A stretch of 64,000 nt of DNA, taken from Roseiarcus sp963813555. Its GTDB lineage: Bacteria; Pseudomonadota; Alphaproteobacteria; Rhizobiales; Beijerinckiaceae. Both the position numbers and the translations under genes were made by a program. Below the pieces are notes generated by a model. That model was not told the origin of the DNA, did no database searches, and saw only the letters and a list, made by a program, of their open reading frames with translations. Where the stretch lies: the NCBI GenBank assembly GCA_963813555.1, contig CAWEZX010000004.1:124001-188000 (forward strand). Reading direction: 5' to 3'. Below, one piece after another: positions 63,243 to 64,000 of this stretch (position 1 is its first letter; each line of letters opens with the position of its first letter).

Positions 63243-64000
63243 ATGAACACTCGCCCCATGGGCGCCGAGTCGCTCGCCGCGGCGCTGAACAAGGAACTCT
63301 ACGAAATCGGCGAGATTCCCCCGCTCGGTCACGTGCCGGCGTCGATGTACGCTTGGGTCGTGCGCAAGGACCGGCATGGACCGCCGGAACAATCAATGCA
63401 GGTCGAGGTCGTGCCGACATGGACCCTGGACAGCCATGACGTGCTGGTCCTGGTGATGGCGGCCGGGGTCAATTACAACGGCGTCTGGGCGGCGCTCGGC
63501 GAGCCAGTCTCCCCGCTCGACGTGCACAAAAATCCCTATCATATCGCCGGCTCCGACGCGTCCGGCATTGTCTGGGCGGTCGGCTCCAAGGTCAAACGGT
63601 GGAAGGTCGGCGACGAGGTCGTGGTCCACTGCAACCAGGACGACGGCGACGACGAGGAATGCAACGGTGGCGACCCGATGTTCTCCGCCTCGCAGCGCAT
63701 CTGGGGCTATGAGACGCCGGACGGGTCGTTCGCCCAGTTCTGCCGCGTGCAGGATCGACAGCTGATGGCCCGCCCAAAGCACCTGACCTGGGAGGAGGCG
63801 GCCTCCTATACGCTTACGCTCGCCACTGCTTATCGGATGCTGTTCGGCCATGAGCCGCATCGGCTGAAGCCAGGCGACAACGTGCTCGTCTGGGGCGCCT
63901 CGGGGGGACTGGGCGTGTTCGGGATCCAGCTCTGCGCGGCCGCTGGCGCAAACGCCATCGGCGTCATCTCCGATGAAACGAAGCGCGAGTTTGTAATGTC
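63243..64000 (+). CDS. ccr: Crotonyl-CoA carboxylase/reductase (5' part)
   Basis: Reductively carboxylates crotonyl-CoA to ethylmalonyl-CoA with NADPH, the key step of the ethylmalonyl-CoA pathway. The first 252 codons show a medium-chain dehydrogenase/reductase: YEIGEIPPLGHVPASMYAW, GVNYNGVWAALGEP, the insert HCNQDDGDDEECNGGDPMF typical of Ccr, and the cofactor-binding WGASGGLGVFGIQL. The ATG at 63243 has GAGGGAG upstream. The gene runs off the window; relatives are about 430 residues. It is divergent from the membrane protein and ecm. Confidence 0.92.
   Translation, partial: MNTRPMGAESLAAALNKELYEIGEIPPLGHVPASMYAWVVRKDRHGPPEQSMQVEVVPTWTLDSHDVLVLVMAAGVNYNGVWAALGEPVSPLDVHKNPYHIAGSDASGIVWAVGSKVKRWKVGDEVVVHCNQDDGDDEECNGGDPMFSASQRIWGYETPDGSFAQFCRVQDRQLMARPKHLTWEEAASYTLTLATAYRMLFGHEPHRLKPGDNVLVWGASGGLGVFGIQLCAAAGANAIGVISDETKREFVM

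Noticed and set aside
1..64000. CRISPR arrays
   Set aside because: No direct repeats of 24-40 bases with regular spacers were seen; the short tandem repeats at 15.2 kb and 50.6 kb have 10-base periods and no spacers.

Overview
The window looks like a chromosomal stretch of a GC-rich alphaproteobacterium, most likely a member of the Hyphomicrobiales (Rhizobiales) close to the Beijerinckiaceae, Methylocystaceae or Bradyrhizobium groups. This is inferred from the gene content: iol genes with a DUF2090-fused IolC, an ethylmalonyl-CoA mutase next to crotonyl-CoA carboxylase/reductase, the DUF3489/DUF2924/recombinase cassette, and rhizobial-type intergenic repeats. No rRNA or other marker gene is present to fix the genus.

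Layout. (1) 0.2-17.9 kb is dense, mostly intact metabolic chromosome: a DUF3311/sodium-solute symporter pair, a soluble PhoR-like histidine kinase, a UPF0104 membrane protein, a divergent myo-inositol catabolic locus (iolG against SDR-iolC-iolD-iolE-iolB), a decayed Gfo/Idh/MocA dehydrogenase, a TetR-controlled haloalkane dehalogenase, an ACAD10/11-type acyl-CoA dehydrogenase plus phosphotransferase operon behind a helically phased repeat array, and tRNA-Ser(CGA). (2) 17.9-28.7 kb begins right after that tRNA. It is accessory: an orphan frameshifted hsdR with a YgjP-type metallopeptidase, an AbiU2/HEPN-like protein, a DUF2721 membrane protein, and a LodA/GoxA-type quinone oxidase locus. In that locus a catalase-like domain, the oxidase and a LodB-like flavoprotein lie in one line. 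(3) 28.6-33.5 kb carries a tRNA-Arg 3' remnant, a DUF3489-DUF2924-large serine recombinase cassette, an IS256 element and a broken second DUF3489. (4) 33.5-39.6 kb is a catabolic cluster: LuxR regulator, ACAD-fold monooxygenase, FMN reductase, alpha/beta hydrolase, cupin and MFS transporter. (5) 39.6-44.1 kb is an IS graveyard (IS256, IS6, two IS630, IS1182) ending in a 3' fragment of groEL. (6) 44.3-52.7 kb holds a UPF0182 protein, an intact IS200-type element, several small genes, a LysR regulator and a NodT-type efflux gene truncated by a second IS200 copy. (7) 52.7-60.4 kb is a second mobile-element pile-up (IS200, IS630, IS1595, IS5/IS427, IS630, a DUF2924 fragment, IS200). (8) 60.4-64 kb returns to core metabolism: ethylmalonyl-CoA mutase, a small membrane protein and the start of ccr, two key enzymes of the ethylmalonyl-CoA pathway for C2 assimilation.

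Single-base frameshifts are unusually frequent from about 19 kb to the end and even hit the probably essential mutase gene. Some may therefore be assembly errors rather than true decay; gene states in that part should be read with that in mind. The observations of greatest interest are the catalase-LodA fusion whose two cofactor-forming residues are separated by a frameshift, the multi-copy DUF3489/DUF2924/recombinase cassette, and an IS630 element that carries its own winged-helix gene inside its ends and has inserted exactly at the end of a relative.
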